A stretch of 32,961 nucleotides of DNA, from contig PQXF01000030.1 of the NCBI GenBank assembly GCA_003194445.1, forward strand, positions 1 to 32,961, in the 5' to 3' direction. Under the pieces are notes generated by a model. The model had not been told where the DNA came from, did not search any database, and worked only from the letters and a program-made list of their open reading frames with translations. Position 1 is the stretch's first letter, and every line of letters starts with the position of its first letter. A program made the translations under genes and the position numbers. Shown in pieces: positions 9,301-17,074 of the stretch. The stretch is from Candidatus Methanogaster sp. (GTDB lineage: Archaea; Halobacteriota; Methanosarcinia; Methanosarcinales; Methanogasteraceae).

Positions 9301-12117
9301 CTCCGCAAAGAGGTGAGAACAGGACTGTGTGACCTGTTCTTCAACCGACTTTATTTTAGCATGGAATCTTCAGGACTGGGTTATCTTAAATTGAGGCTTG
9401 ATGATCATGAACTTGAAACCCATGCTGCAGATGCAGGAATCCAGCAGGAGCGTTTAGAGCTTTTCAGGCAGGCTTGTGACTCTGTTTTACGGATCCTTGG
9501 TGACCTATACCGCCACGAAGGATCAGAGTATCCACAGATTGACTGGCCCGACTATAGCAATGCTGAAAAAAGGTTCAGAAAATTTGTACATACCGTCTGC
9601 CAGAAATGGGGGCTGAATGAACAGAATACTGGTTCGGCAATATTCTCTGCACTTCGCGCAGGTGGACATCAGAACGGCAAGATCTATACGAGCAGACTTG
9701 ATGTGAAGGCAGCTCTTTCTAACGATCATGTGTGGATATGTCCCACCTGCCGCCGCCCACACCTGCATTACTCTGCTGGAATCTGCACAAACTCAAACTG
9801 TTACGCACAGCTTCCAGAACACCCTAACAACGTTTGCAGTGATCTCTGGCAGAATAATTATCTGGCTTATGCGGCATCGGAAGAGAAGCGGCTTCCACTC
9901 AGACTCCATTGCGAGGAGTTAACAGCCCAGACCGACGATCAAGCTAAACGACAGAGGCACTTTCGCGACATTTTCGTTGATCTTATAGGACAGGAGGAGG
10001 TTCTTATCGAAAAGGTTGATAAGATCGATGTTCTCAGCGTTACAACTACTTTGGAGGTGGGAGTGGACATCGGAGACTTGCAGGCAGTAATGCTCGCAAA
10101 CATGCCCCCCATGCGTTTTAACTATCAGCAACGAGTCGGTAGGGCTGGGCGCCGCGGTCAGGCGTTTGCAACAGTTCTCACACTCTGTCGCGGTCGCAGC
10201 CACGACGAGTTTTATTTTGCTAATCCAGAACAAATTACAGGTGGCGCTCCACCGGTGCCATTTCTCACCATGAAACAGGAGCGAATTGTTCAGCGGCTGC
10301 TGGCGAAGGAATGCCTGCGCAGAGCATTCAGGAATGCTGGAGTGCGGTGGTGGCACTGTCCTACTACACCGCCAGACAGCCATGGTGAGTTTGGGTTCGT
10401 CGAGAAGTGGCATGAAGTTCAGCAACAGGTGTTGAATTGGCTGCGGACAGACGATTCAAGAGATGACGTTATCAGGGCACTCGTTGGAAATGTGGACCAG
10501 CGAGAGATTGGGGGGTGGTTGGACTATCTAAGCAACAAACTGCCCGAATCAATCGATGGGGCATCTACTAACCCGGAACTCGCGGGAGCTGGAATAGGAT
10601 TGGCAGAGCGACTGGCTGAAGGCGGCATCCTGCCAATGTATGGTATGCCGTCACGTAGCCGGCTGCTCTATCATCAACTGCGCGGAAAAGAATTGACCGT
10701 AGATCGAGATCTGGAGCTGGCTGTTATGGAATTTGCTCCAGGAGCACAGAAAACCAAGGATAAAGCCATTCATACCGCCATTGGATTTACAGCACCTCTT
10801 GTGAAACGTAAAATGCAGTGGGGGCCTGTCGCTGATGACCCATTTTCCACACGCTGGATGGTACGCTGTCTAAGATGTGGCAATATAATAGTAAGCGACA
10901 TACAACACTCTGAAACTGAGTGCAAATATTGCGAAACGCCGCAAGGACCGTACTTCAAAAGTTACTTGGCAGCGGTACCGCTTGCATTCAGAACAAACTT
11001 ATCGCATGGCAAAGATGCTAGGGAAGGAGGAGACATTCTTTATGGAATACCGACCTCGGTGGCAGAGAGCTCTGAATCGAAATTCTCCACAAAAGTGGAC
11101 TCTAACTACAAGAAAAGTTTTTCATCCGAGTGTCGTGTGTGGCGTATCAACGACAACGCTGGAAAACTCTTCGAGGGAGGATTGGTCACGACAAGAGGGT
11201 ACCGGGATCGGAACGATCAGTTGACGGGGGGACCTGTTCTTGATAATCAGTGGATTTTATCAGATTACATTGCTGATGTCAGCAAAGATCGACCAGAAGA
11301 ATTTCAGCGGATTGCCATTGCTGCAGGCAAGACGACCGATGTTTTAAGGTTCATGCCGTTATCAGTACCGTCGGGTTTAAACCTTGATCCGGTTACTTCC
11401 AGTGGCGGCGTTAAAGCAGCCATTTATTCTGCTGCATTCCTTTTGAGGGCGGCAGCTTCCGAGAAACTGGATATAGACCCGGATGAAATTGAAATTTGCA
11501 ATTTCCAGCGTCTGGGAATTGACGGCATGTATGTGGGTGCTATTATGCTGAGTGACTTCCTTGCCAACGGGGCAGGTTTTGTGCGCTGGATATCTGATAA
11601 ATGGGACTCGGTGTTGCAGGGGATATTGTCACCGGATGATCAAAGTTCCTTCCCTGCAAAGATTATTTCTGAGTCGCACTGCACCTCTTGCGACTCTGCA
11701 TGTTATGCTTGTCTCAAGAGGTACCGGAATATGAATTATCACGGTCTGCTGGACTGGCGTCTTGCGCTGGCATATCTACGGATACTCAAAGACCCTCATT
11801 ATTCGTGCGGGCTCGATGGTCAGTTCACGACGCCCGAGTTAGATGGCTGGCTAAATTTCGCTACCAAACTGTCCGATAACTTTGCATCACAGTTTGATGA
11901 CCACCAGCCCCGAACATGGGGAACTCTGCCAGGATTTGAAACCAGAATCATGAAGGTTATTATCGTTCATCCATTATGGGACACACAGAATCCGCAGGGA
12001 ATTCTTGATGAAGCTGTTGCAGCTGCCGGGGACACATCAGTCAGTTACATAGATACTTTCAACCTACTGCGCAGACCCGGATGGTGTCACTCTGAAATCG
12101 AACGTTCTTTGGAGTAA
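6355..12117 (+). CDS. DruE-like DExH helicase with DUF1998 C-terminus
   Basis: A 1920-aa superfamily 2 helicase. Visible motifs: Walker A TAGTGSGKT at 116-124, motif Ia LIIYPMNALVEDQL, motif II IDELH at 353-357, motif III SSSASL, the COG1205-type signature VTFSDSREDAAQ, motif V LEVGVDIGDL at 1233-1242, and motif VI QQRVGRAGRRGQ at 1258-1269. Zn-ribbon-like cysteine pairs sit between and after the lobes (CEHCG, CACC, CPTC, CLRCG, CKYC). Near the C-terminus is the DUF1998 signature C1776-X2-C1779-X3-C1783-X2-C1786-LKRY. Size and architecture match the helicase of Druantia anti-phage systems better than DISARM DrmA/DrmB, which are separate, shorter proteins. MrfA/YprA repair helicases share the fold but are under half this length. 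All motifs are intact, so it is probably an active ATPase. A Shine-Dalgarno-like GGAGTGAT precedes the overlapping ATG. Confidence 0.92.
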   Translation: MKDPVGAFDTIRDNFIRYIRTVFGTRFQSIEDEREKLLRELGVLCQEPWIEPLPAYQIFGKTVQNLTEENLPSLNDQEVSDFKSLVACGLFGDYELYGHQTEMLKRVLEGRNCVVTAGTGSGKTEAFLLPLFAYLARESSGWAAPETPDPHVNDWWSDSKWQESCCNEHNRIQRSYRVSQREHEQRDAAVRALIIYPMNALVEDQLTRLRKALDSDDAREWFRHNRPGNRIYFGRYNKSTPIPGHELNKPDKKGNRSPDRPRIERLTHMLWDMDRDADAAKKNNKPDVTSYFPKLDGAEMRSRWDMQDSPPDILITNFSMLSIMLMREIDDPIFEKTRQWLAGGEDRVFHLIIDELHLYRGTAGAEVAYLLRLLLLRLGLTPDHLKLRILSSSASLDPDDPKSREFLHDFFGAQEDSFEIIRGSQTHIPESTGSDFLPSEPFITFSQDASGFSDDACQKAAASLGYRGDILSGKSVLKEQMESEGMHLAARMRKACECEGETHAVSLDSFAEKLFGATISKENRKKAVRGLLAARSICDDEGGQSSLPSFRLHWFFRNTEGLWASTKPSVDAEDGIPVGKLYPSSRIVTEEGRRVLELLFCEHCGAVYFGGNRLDLGEGVIEMLPSDPDIEGIPDRQAARFVERRTYKEFAVFWPVGNSKLHEDASNWSQPARGGGGGKKGQWTPASLDTRSGRVKLSHESCLEDPDNWVKGYLFQIGTKKGNKFIPLVDDELESFTALPSVCACCAKDYAKKLTRRSPVRGFRTGFSKVSQILTKELFYQLPEGGRKLVTFSDSREDAAQISNGVERNHYSDLLRESVIHELLMATLGEPQLLDDIEQNRTTHGSLATEYIKETHGADTAIRGDVELVRGGISAELPERANVVLQQALDDAEQRLNIIRQRGTSRVVRVSDLIYPPEGNTTECGRVISRLLGTGVNPAGNDLDAQDFKWEGGWHHWTELFDFTEKRWKDGLPPDTELAKNILRKEVRTGLCDLFFNRLYFSMESSGLGYLKLRLDDHELETHAADAGIQQERLELFRQACDSVLRILGDLYRHEGSEYPQIDWPDYSNAEKRFRKFVHTVCQKWGLNEQNTGSAIFSALRAGGHQNGKIYTSRLDVKAALSNDHVWICPTCRRPHLHYSAGICTNSNCYAQLPEHPNNVCSDLWQNNYLAYAASEEKRLPLRLHCEELTAQTDDQAKRQRHFRDIFVDLIGQEEVLIEKVDKIDVLSVTTTLEVGVDIGDLQAVMLANMPPMRFNYQQRVGRAGRRGQAFATVLTLCRGRSHDEFYFANPEQITGGAPPVPFLTMKQERIVQRLLAKECLRRAFRNAGVRWWHCPTTPPDSHGEFGFVEKWHEVQQQVLNWLRTDDSRDDVIRALVGNVDQREIGGWLDYLSNKLPESIDGASTNPELAGAGIGLAERLAEGGILPMYGMPSRSRLLYHQLRGKELTVDRDLELAVMEFAPGAQKTKDKAIHTAIGFTAPLVKRKMQWGPVADDPFSTRWMVRCLRCGNIIVSDIQHSETECKYCETPQGPYFKSYLAAVPLAFRTNLSHGKDAREGGDILYGIPTSVAESSESKFSTKVDSNYKKSFSSECRVWRINDNAGKLFEGGLVTTRGYRDRNDQLTGGPVLDNQWILSDYIADVSKDRPEEFQRIAIAAGKTTDVLRFMPLSVPSGLNLDPVTSSGGVKAAIYSAAFLLRAAASEKLDIDPDEIEICNFQRLGIDGMYVGAIMLSDFLANGAGFVRWISDKWDSVLQGILSPDDQSSFPAKIISESHCTSCDSACYACLKRYRNMNYHGLLDWRLALAYLRILKDPHYSCGLDGQFTTPELDGWLNFATKLSDNFASQFDDHQPRTWGTLPGFETRIMKVIIVHPLWDTQNPQGILDEAVAAAGDTSVSYIDTFNLLRRPGWCHSEIERSLE

Positions 12118-12147
12118 CTCGATAGCCCCTTTCAAACGGCGTAAACC

Positions 12148-14862
12148 TCAAACCCGGTTCTCATCATAATACCGGTCCAGAATCCGGGCGATATTCAGCA
12201 CCTCGCAGTCCACCCCGTTCCGGAAAAGACCGTGCCTGAACTGGAGTTCGCAGCTCGGACAGGTGGTGACGACCACATCAGGATCGATCTTTCGGATGTC
12301 GTCAAGTTTCCGCTCGAATATCCTCATAGAGAGATCCGAATGCAAGAAACTATATGTGCCAGCCCCGCCGCAGCATCCATCCACGAGTTCGACAAACTCG
12401 GATACAACCTTCGCAAGTATCCCGCCCCCATCCCCAACGCCAGCAGCGGCGAGATGGCAGGGATTATGATATGCTGCACGGATATCCAGTTTTTTTCCCG
12501 AAAGCAGACTGTCGTCAAGATGTTTTGCAAGAAACTCTCCGATATCATAAGTGATCGACGATACCCTCGCCGCAGCACCGCTCAGTTCATCGTCTTCCAG
12601 CAGTTCCCCGAATTTCTTAAGCATCATGGTGCAGGAGGCACATGAGGTCACGATGGCATCGTATCTCTCGTCAGCGAATGCGGCGATGTTCTTCCTTGCG
12701 GTATCCTTTACCAGATCGTACATCCCTTCCTCGATCATCGGAAGCCCGCAGCACTGCTGCTCCGGGATAAAGACATTGAATCCACTCTTTGTAAGCACCC
12801 TGATCATCGATTCGGTGACCTGATCGTCAAAGAGCGATGATGCACACCCCACAAACACCGCGACGTTCATCGCATCCGGGTTCTGTTCCTGAATACACTC
12901 ATCGAGTACCAGCTGTGCTCTCCTGATCTTTGGAATTGCCCTCCCCAAGAGCAGCCCTGCCGCAGGAGTTCCGATTCTCCCGAAGAACCGTGCATACCGA
13001 TCGAATCGGTTGTAATTAGATGCCCACGTGCGCATCGCCTGTCTGGTATAAAGGGGCGGGGTCTTCTGGGAAAAGAGCAGTTCCCCAATACTCGCATGGC
13101 TCGGGCATCTGGTCGCGCACCGGAGACAGCCGAGACATGCTCCAAGCATCTTTTCGGAACGGCGCGACTCGCCATGCATGGGATTTTCGAGTTTTCGGAA
13201 CCTTGCAAGCTGTAGAAACGACCTCGAACCCGATTCCCCTTTCAGCGTGGTCGATATCGGGCAGACCGATTTACAGTATCCGCAGTTGATGCACTTTTTT
13301 TCAAATTTGTTTATATATTCTGTTGGGTATTTTATATCATCCGTGATCTGCCTGTCGCTGAAGATCACATCGGGATTCAGGACATCGTCAGGGTCAAAAA
13401 TCTCCTTTATCTGCTGCATGTAACCGTATATCCGCTCACCCCACTCTTTTTTGAGGAACATCGTCCTGAGCCGCCCCATCCCGTGCTCGCCGGTCATGGT
13501 GCCGCCATACTTGAATACGACATCGTAGACCCGGTTCACCAGTTCAGGCAGCAGATCGATGTTTTTTGGGTCGTTTAAGTTCAGCATCGGTCTGATATGC
13601 AGGTTCCCTGATCCTGCGTGTCCGTAAACTGCCGAAGTTATGCCATACTCCTCAAAGACCTCGTGCAGATCACTTATCAGTGGTGCAAGATCGTGTACGC
13701 GGACGGCAACGTCATCGATGAACGCATCCGGCTTTATGTCTTCATCATAGTTTGTCAGGATCGGGACGAGCGCCTTTCTGACCGCCCATATCCGTTCCTG
13801 CACTTCTTTGTCCTCTGATTCGGAAAAAATTAGACAGACGTCGTACCGCTCATGAATCATCCGCTCAAGATCGTCTATCTTCGATCTTCGGTCGTCGCCC
13901 TCGAATTCAACGAAGAGCGCACGTGCCTTCGCAGGTATGTCCATATCGGGATGTTCTGCCCTGACGATTTCAAGAGAAGTCGAGTCCATCATCTCGATCT
14001 TTACTGGATCGAGTTTCTTGATGTGCTGGACTGCATCGCCGGCATCGTACAACTTTTTGAAGTATATCGCACTGATAGCCGTTCCCGATACGATTGGGAG
14101 TACCTTCAGCCGTATTCGTGTGAAGATGCCAAGCGTTCCGACACTTCCGGACATCAGATGTGCTATAATCTTGTCGGTGTTGTCCTGATCAAGCATCTCC
14201 CTTATATTATACCCGCTTGCAGTCTTTACGCCTCTTTTCGATTCGAGATGTGCAATTGTATCCGTATCAGCAAGTATCTGATTTTTTAGATCGAGTAATC
14301 CGCCTGATATCCTGCCAGGGATGGTATCTGCTCTGGCGGTGTCGATGATCTCGCCGTCTGCTGATACGAATTCCACATCGGTCACGTAATCATCGGTGGT
14401 TCCGTACTTCACAGACACAGCTCCGCTCGCCTTCGTCCCGATATTTCCACCTACCATACATATCTCAGAGCTCGACGGGTCTGACGGGAGAAATAACCCT
14501 TTCCCACCGAGGTATTCCTGAAGATCATTTATTACGGTGCCTGGCTCCACATCCACAAAGAACTCCCCGCCCTTCTCCACGATGCCAATAATGCGGTTCA
14601 TATTCTTTGAGATATCCAGAATGATCCCCTTACCAAGGCAGCTTCCCGCGAGATTGGTTCCGGCAGCCCTTGCTGTGACAGAAATTCCAAGTTCCTTTGC
14701 CGCCTTCACGCACTCGCGGACGTCTTCTGCATCGACCGGGCAGACCACAGCAGACGGAATGACCTGATAAATGCTCGCATCGGTTGAATAGCAGTACATC
14801 GTCTCAAGATCGGTGTACACATCACCTCTGACATTTTGGAGTGCTTTTTTGGTGTGGTTCAT
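12148..14862 (-). CDS. FAD-linked glycolate/D-lactate dehydrogenase fused to Fe-S GlcF-like domain
   Basis: A 904-aa fusion of a GlcD/Dld-type flavoprotein and a GlcF-type iron-sulfur protein. The N-terminal half has the PCMH/FAD_binding_4 fold (about residues 35-215; ARAAGTNLAGSCLGKG) and the FAD-oxidase C domain to about 460 (YGHAGSGNLHIRP, GEHGMGRLRTMF). Two 4Fe-4S motifs follow: C524, C527, C530, C534 and C576, C579, C582, C586. The last third has two CCG domains (QQCCGLP and GCCGGAGTY) typical of heterodisulfide-reductase-like subunits. It should oxidise a 2-hydroxy acid (D-lactate or glycolate) and pass electrons through Fe-S centres. With phosphoglycolate phosphatase about 9 kb away, glycolate is plausible. 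It converges on the helicase gene, 30 bp apart. A possible short ORF overlaps its start. Confidence 0.93.
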   Translation of the reverse strand: MNHTKKALQNVRGDVYTDLETMYCYSTDASIYQVIPSAVVCPVDAEDVRECVKAAKELGISVTARAAGTNLAGSCLGKGIILDISKNMNRIIGIVEKGGEFFVDVEPGTVINDLQEYLGGKGLFLPSDPSSSEICMVGGNIGTKASGAVSVKYGTTDDYVTDVEFVSADGEIIDTARADTIPGRISGGLLDLKNQILADTDTIAHLESKRGVKTASGYNIREMLDQDNTDKIIAHLMSGSVGTLGIFTRIRLKVLPIVSGTAISAIYFKKLYDAGDAVQHIKKLDPVKIEMMDSTSLEIVRAEHPDMDIPAKARALFVEFEGDDRRSKIDDLERMIHERYDVCLIFSESEDKEVQERIWAVRKALVPILTNYDEDIKPDAFIDDVAVRVHDLAPLISDLHEVFEEYGITSAVYGHAGSGNLHIRPMLNLNDPKNIDLLPELVNRVYDVVFKYGGTMTGEHGMGRLRTMFLKKEWGERIYGYMQQIKEIFDPDDVLNPDVIFSDRQITDDIKYPTEYINKFEKKCINCGYCKSVCPISTTLKGESGSRSFLQLARFRKLENPMHGESRRSEKMLGACLGCLRCATRCPSHASIGELLFSQKTPPLYTRQAMRTWASNYNRFDRYARFFGRIGTPAAGLLLGRAIPKIRRAQLVLDECIQEQNPDAMNVAVFVGCASSLFDDQVTESMIRVLTKSGFNVFIPEQQCCGLPMIEEGMYDLVKDTARKNIAAFADERYDAIVTSCASCTMMLKKFGELLEDDELSGAAARVSSITYDIGEFLAKHLDDSLLSGKKLDIRAAYHNPCHLAAAGVGDGGGILAKVVSEFVELVDGCCGGAGTYSFLHSDLSMRIFERKLDDIRKIDPDVVVTTCPSCELQFRHGLFRNGVDCEVLNIARILDRYYDENRV

Positions 14863-14965
14863 CCTTTATCCTCTTGATCGAAGACAATGTATCCATGATC
14901 TTTCTGAAATCTTTGAAGTCTCTAAACTCCTTACTATCATCAATCTTTCTGGCGAATTGTTCCAT
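14822..14965 (-). CDS. Possible 47-aa small ORF overlapping the dehydrogenase start
   Basis: An ATG at 14965 lies just after GAGAGGAG (an AGGAG Shine-Dalgarno with a four-base spacer) and opens a 47-codon frame. The frame runs 41 bases into the dehydrogenase gene in another frame. The product would be highly charged, starting MEQFARKIDDSKEF and ending in a basic tail, with a likely amphipathic helix. No family is recognised. It could be a real small protein or a translated leader that couples translation to the flavoprotein; the ribosome-binding site is the best evidence. It may also be chance. Confidence 0.35.
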   Translation of the reverse strand: MEQFARKIDDSKEFRDFKDFRKIMDTLSSIKRIKDEPHQKSTPKCQR

Positions 14966-15027
14966 AATACTCCTCTCTATTTTTTATTCCCCACCCCATC
15001 AACCCATGCCTTCAGAACCCTTGAAAT

Positions 15028-15041
15028 GCAAAGATTATAAG
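15028..15041 (+). promoter_or_regulatory. Likely TATA box for the bactofilin-like gene
   Basis: AGATTATAAGTCC-type sequence centred near 15035 lies about 27-35 bases before the ATG at 15070. This fits an archaeal promoter giving a transcript with almost no leader. The dehydrogenase operon diverges from the same short region. Confidence 0.4.
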
Positions 15042-15069
15042 TCCATAACGCGCATACATCGAGGCATAC

Positions 15070-16122
15070 ATGTTCGATCCACAAACACTCGTCGTCCCTG
15101 ACGGCACCAGGATGGAGGAGCGTACCATTGTGGTTGATGGCGGTGCGATCATCGGTGGTGGCACCAACATCGAATACGGCATCATCGCAGATGAGATCAC
15201 GGTCGGTGAGCACGTGAAGATATATGGCGAGGTCTCTGCACGTTCGGATGTTTACATCGACCGCAGGTCTGAGATCGGAGGCACCGTGCGTGCGAATGGC
15301 GACGCCCATCTTGGTGAGTTTACGAAGATCGATGGCAAGCTCGCTGTTGCAGGCAATCTCGATATCGGGGATCACGTATCGATCAAGGACGGGTTCGAGG
15401 CGAGGGGCTGGATCACAATCAGAAACCCAATACCACTCATCATCTTCCTGTATCTGTACCTGAGTGAACTGATACGCAGCGGCAAGGACGAAGAGGTGGA
15501 AAGAGCATTGGATGATCTATTTTCCGATGATTCCGATGGTGCCGATACCCCGGTGATGGTGCTGCCTGCCAAATCCAGAATCACGCTCAGTGCGATCGAA
15601 ACAGGCAAGCCTGCACATATCGGAGATGACTGCCGGCTGCAAGGCAACATCCGTGCAGAATCGGTAGCTATGGGCAGCAACACAACCTTATTCGGAAGCA
15701 TCAGGGCTAAAGATATCACGATTTGTGAAAATTGTACGGTTCATGGGAATATCGATGCGAGTGGTAACGTCAGCATCGGCAGTGGCAACCACGTACTCGG
15801 CGATCTCCGTGCACGGGCTATCAATATCCACCGCAGCACGGTAGTGGATGGCACGATGGACGCACCCCGCGGCATCGTTGTAGAGGATACTGCAAGCGAG
15901 GTGGAAGAAGCAAGAAAGTCAGAAGCGGTCGGAAAGCCGGAAATGGAAGCAAAAGTAGAGGTAAAGAGAGAGAAGGATAAGAAACATGCAAGATCCGGCA
16001 GAAATAGAGGACGAAAGCAGTTTGCAAGACCGCGAATAAGGAGAGACAAACGCAGTAGGGCGAAGGGGAACAGGCGTGAACCGAGATATTACGTACGAGG
16101 ACGTGGAGCAGAGCGTCGTTGA
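15070..16122 (+). CDS. Bactofilin-like polymer-forming beta-helix protein
   Basis: A 350-aa protein with two blocks of short hexapeptide-like repeats forming a left-handed beta-helix. The first is about residues 17-112 (IGGGTNIEYG, VGEHVKIYGEV, IGGTVRANGD, IDGKLAVAGNLDIGD), the second about 172-270 (IGDDCRLQGNIRAES, MGSNTTLFGSIRAKD, SIGSGNHVLGDLRA). They are separated by a hydrophobic stretch (PIPLIIFLYLYLSELI, 120-135) and an acidic linker. The last ~75 residues are extremely basic (RNRGRKQFARPRIRRDKRSR) and could bind nucleic acid or an anionic surface. Such proteins are common, poorly characterised genes in methanogen-related archaea; a scaffold or cytoskeletal role is inferred from bactofilins. 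The basic tail overlaps the start of the fumarase gene by 47 bases, which suggests coupling. Confidence 0.8.
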   Translation: MFDPQTLVVPDGTRMEERTIVVDGGAIIGGGTNIEYGIIADEITVGEHVKIYGEVSARSDVYIDRRSEIGGTVRANGDAHLGEFTKIDGKLAVAGNLDIGDHVSIKDGFEARGWITIRNPIPLIIFLYLYLSELIRSGKDEEVERALDDLFSDDSDGADTPVMVLPAKSRITLSAIETGKPAHIGDDCRLQGNIRAESVAMGSNTTLFGSIRAKDITICENCTVHGNIDASGNVSIGSGNHVLGDLRARAINIHRSTVVDGTMDAPRGIVVEDTASEVEEARKSEAVGKPEMEAKVEVKREKDKKHARSGRNRGRKQFARPRIRRDKRSRAKGNRREPRYYVRGRGAERR

Positions 16123-16960
16123 CCTGCTTCTGATGGCTGAGACCCGGCTTCCCGGCGACGTGACGGCAGCACTAACGGCTGCGCATGGGTGCGAGACTGA
16201 CCCCACCGCAAGAGCACAGATCGAGGCGATTCTGGATAACATCGAACTTGCAGCGATGCGGAAGGTTCCAATCTGCCAGGATACCGGGATATTGATATTC
16301 TTTGTCGAGATCGGAAGAGATTGCACGATTAATTTTGACATCAAAGGTGCGATACGGGACGGTGTCACAAAAGCTACCGAGATCGTACCGCTCCGACCAA
16401 ACGCGGTGCATCCTGTAACGAGAGAGCCGTCCGGAAACGTTGGAATCGGACTTCCTGATATTATTCTCGATATCAACGAGGGAGACCGCATAAGAATTAC
16501 TGTGATGCCGAAGGGTGCCGGAAGCGAGAATGTGGGGCGGCTTGCGATGCTTAACCCCTCGCAGGTAGCAGATATCAAGCGGTTTGTCCTCGAGACAGTC
16601 GCAGATGCCGGAGGTAAGCCGTGCCCCCCAATTATTGTTGGCGTCGGGATCGGCGGATCCTTTGACAAGGCAGCCCGCCTTGCAAAGAAGGCGCTACTGC
16701 GTGAAATCTATGACGATGCCTCCGGTGTCGACGCTTGTGTTAACGGCTCTGCTGTTGATGCTTGTGTTGTGGATGAATTCGAGCGGGAGCTACTCGATGC
16801 GATCAACTCGCTTGGCATCGGCACGATGGGGCTTGGCGGAGACATTACCACGCTTGCCGTGCATGTCGAGTATGCGCACTGCCACACCGCATCGCTTCCT
16901 GTTGCCGTGAACATCCAGTGCTGGGCGAACCGGAGAGCGAGCGTGGAACTCGGTAGGTGA
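16076..16960 (+). CDS. Fumarate hydratase class I, alpha subunit
   Basis: A 294-aa N-terminal (alpha) subunit of the two-subunit class I fumarase/L(+)-tartrate dehydratase family, which interconverts fumarate and malate with an oxygen-labile 4Fe-4S cluster. Cluster-region cysteines are visible: C67 in PICQDTG, the cysteine in YAHCHTASLP, and further conserved ones in GGKPCPPIIVGVGIGG. The motif GTMGLGGDITTLAVHVEYAH is diagnostic. The likely start is GTG at 16076, inside the end of the previous gene. The beta subunit, needed for activity, is not in the window and must be encoded elsewhere. Fumarase versus tartrate dehydratase cannot be separated by sequence alone, but fumarase is expected in an archaeon with a partial TCA cycle. 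Confidence 0.93.
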   Translation: MNRDITYEDVEQSVVDLLLMAETRLPGDVTAALTAAHGCETDPTARAQIEAILDNIELAAMRKVPICQDTGILIFFVEIGRDCTINFDIKGAIRDGVTKATEIVPLRPNAVHPVTREPSGNVGIGLPDIILDINEGDRIRITVMPKGAGSENVGRLAMLNPSQVADIKRFVLETVADAGGKPCPPIIVGVGIGGSFDKAARLAKKALLREIYDDASGVDACVNGSAVDACVVDEFERELLDAINSLGIGTMGLGGDITTLAVHVEYAHCHTASLPVAVNIQCWANRRASVELGR

Positions 16961-17074
16961 TCTTTCCGGCGTCTCGTGGTTTCATTATGCCACTTCACAT
17001 CCCTGACCTGGGCAAACAACTCACCTAACCCACGCGACAGTTAAGATGAGAGACATGATGATACAGATACACAA

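Noticed and set aside
3127-12117. DISARM or Dpd (7-deazaguanine) system
   Set aside because: There is no drmA/drmB split, drmC, methyltransferase or dpdA/queuosine-type gene beside the helicase.
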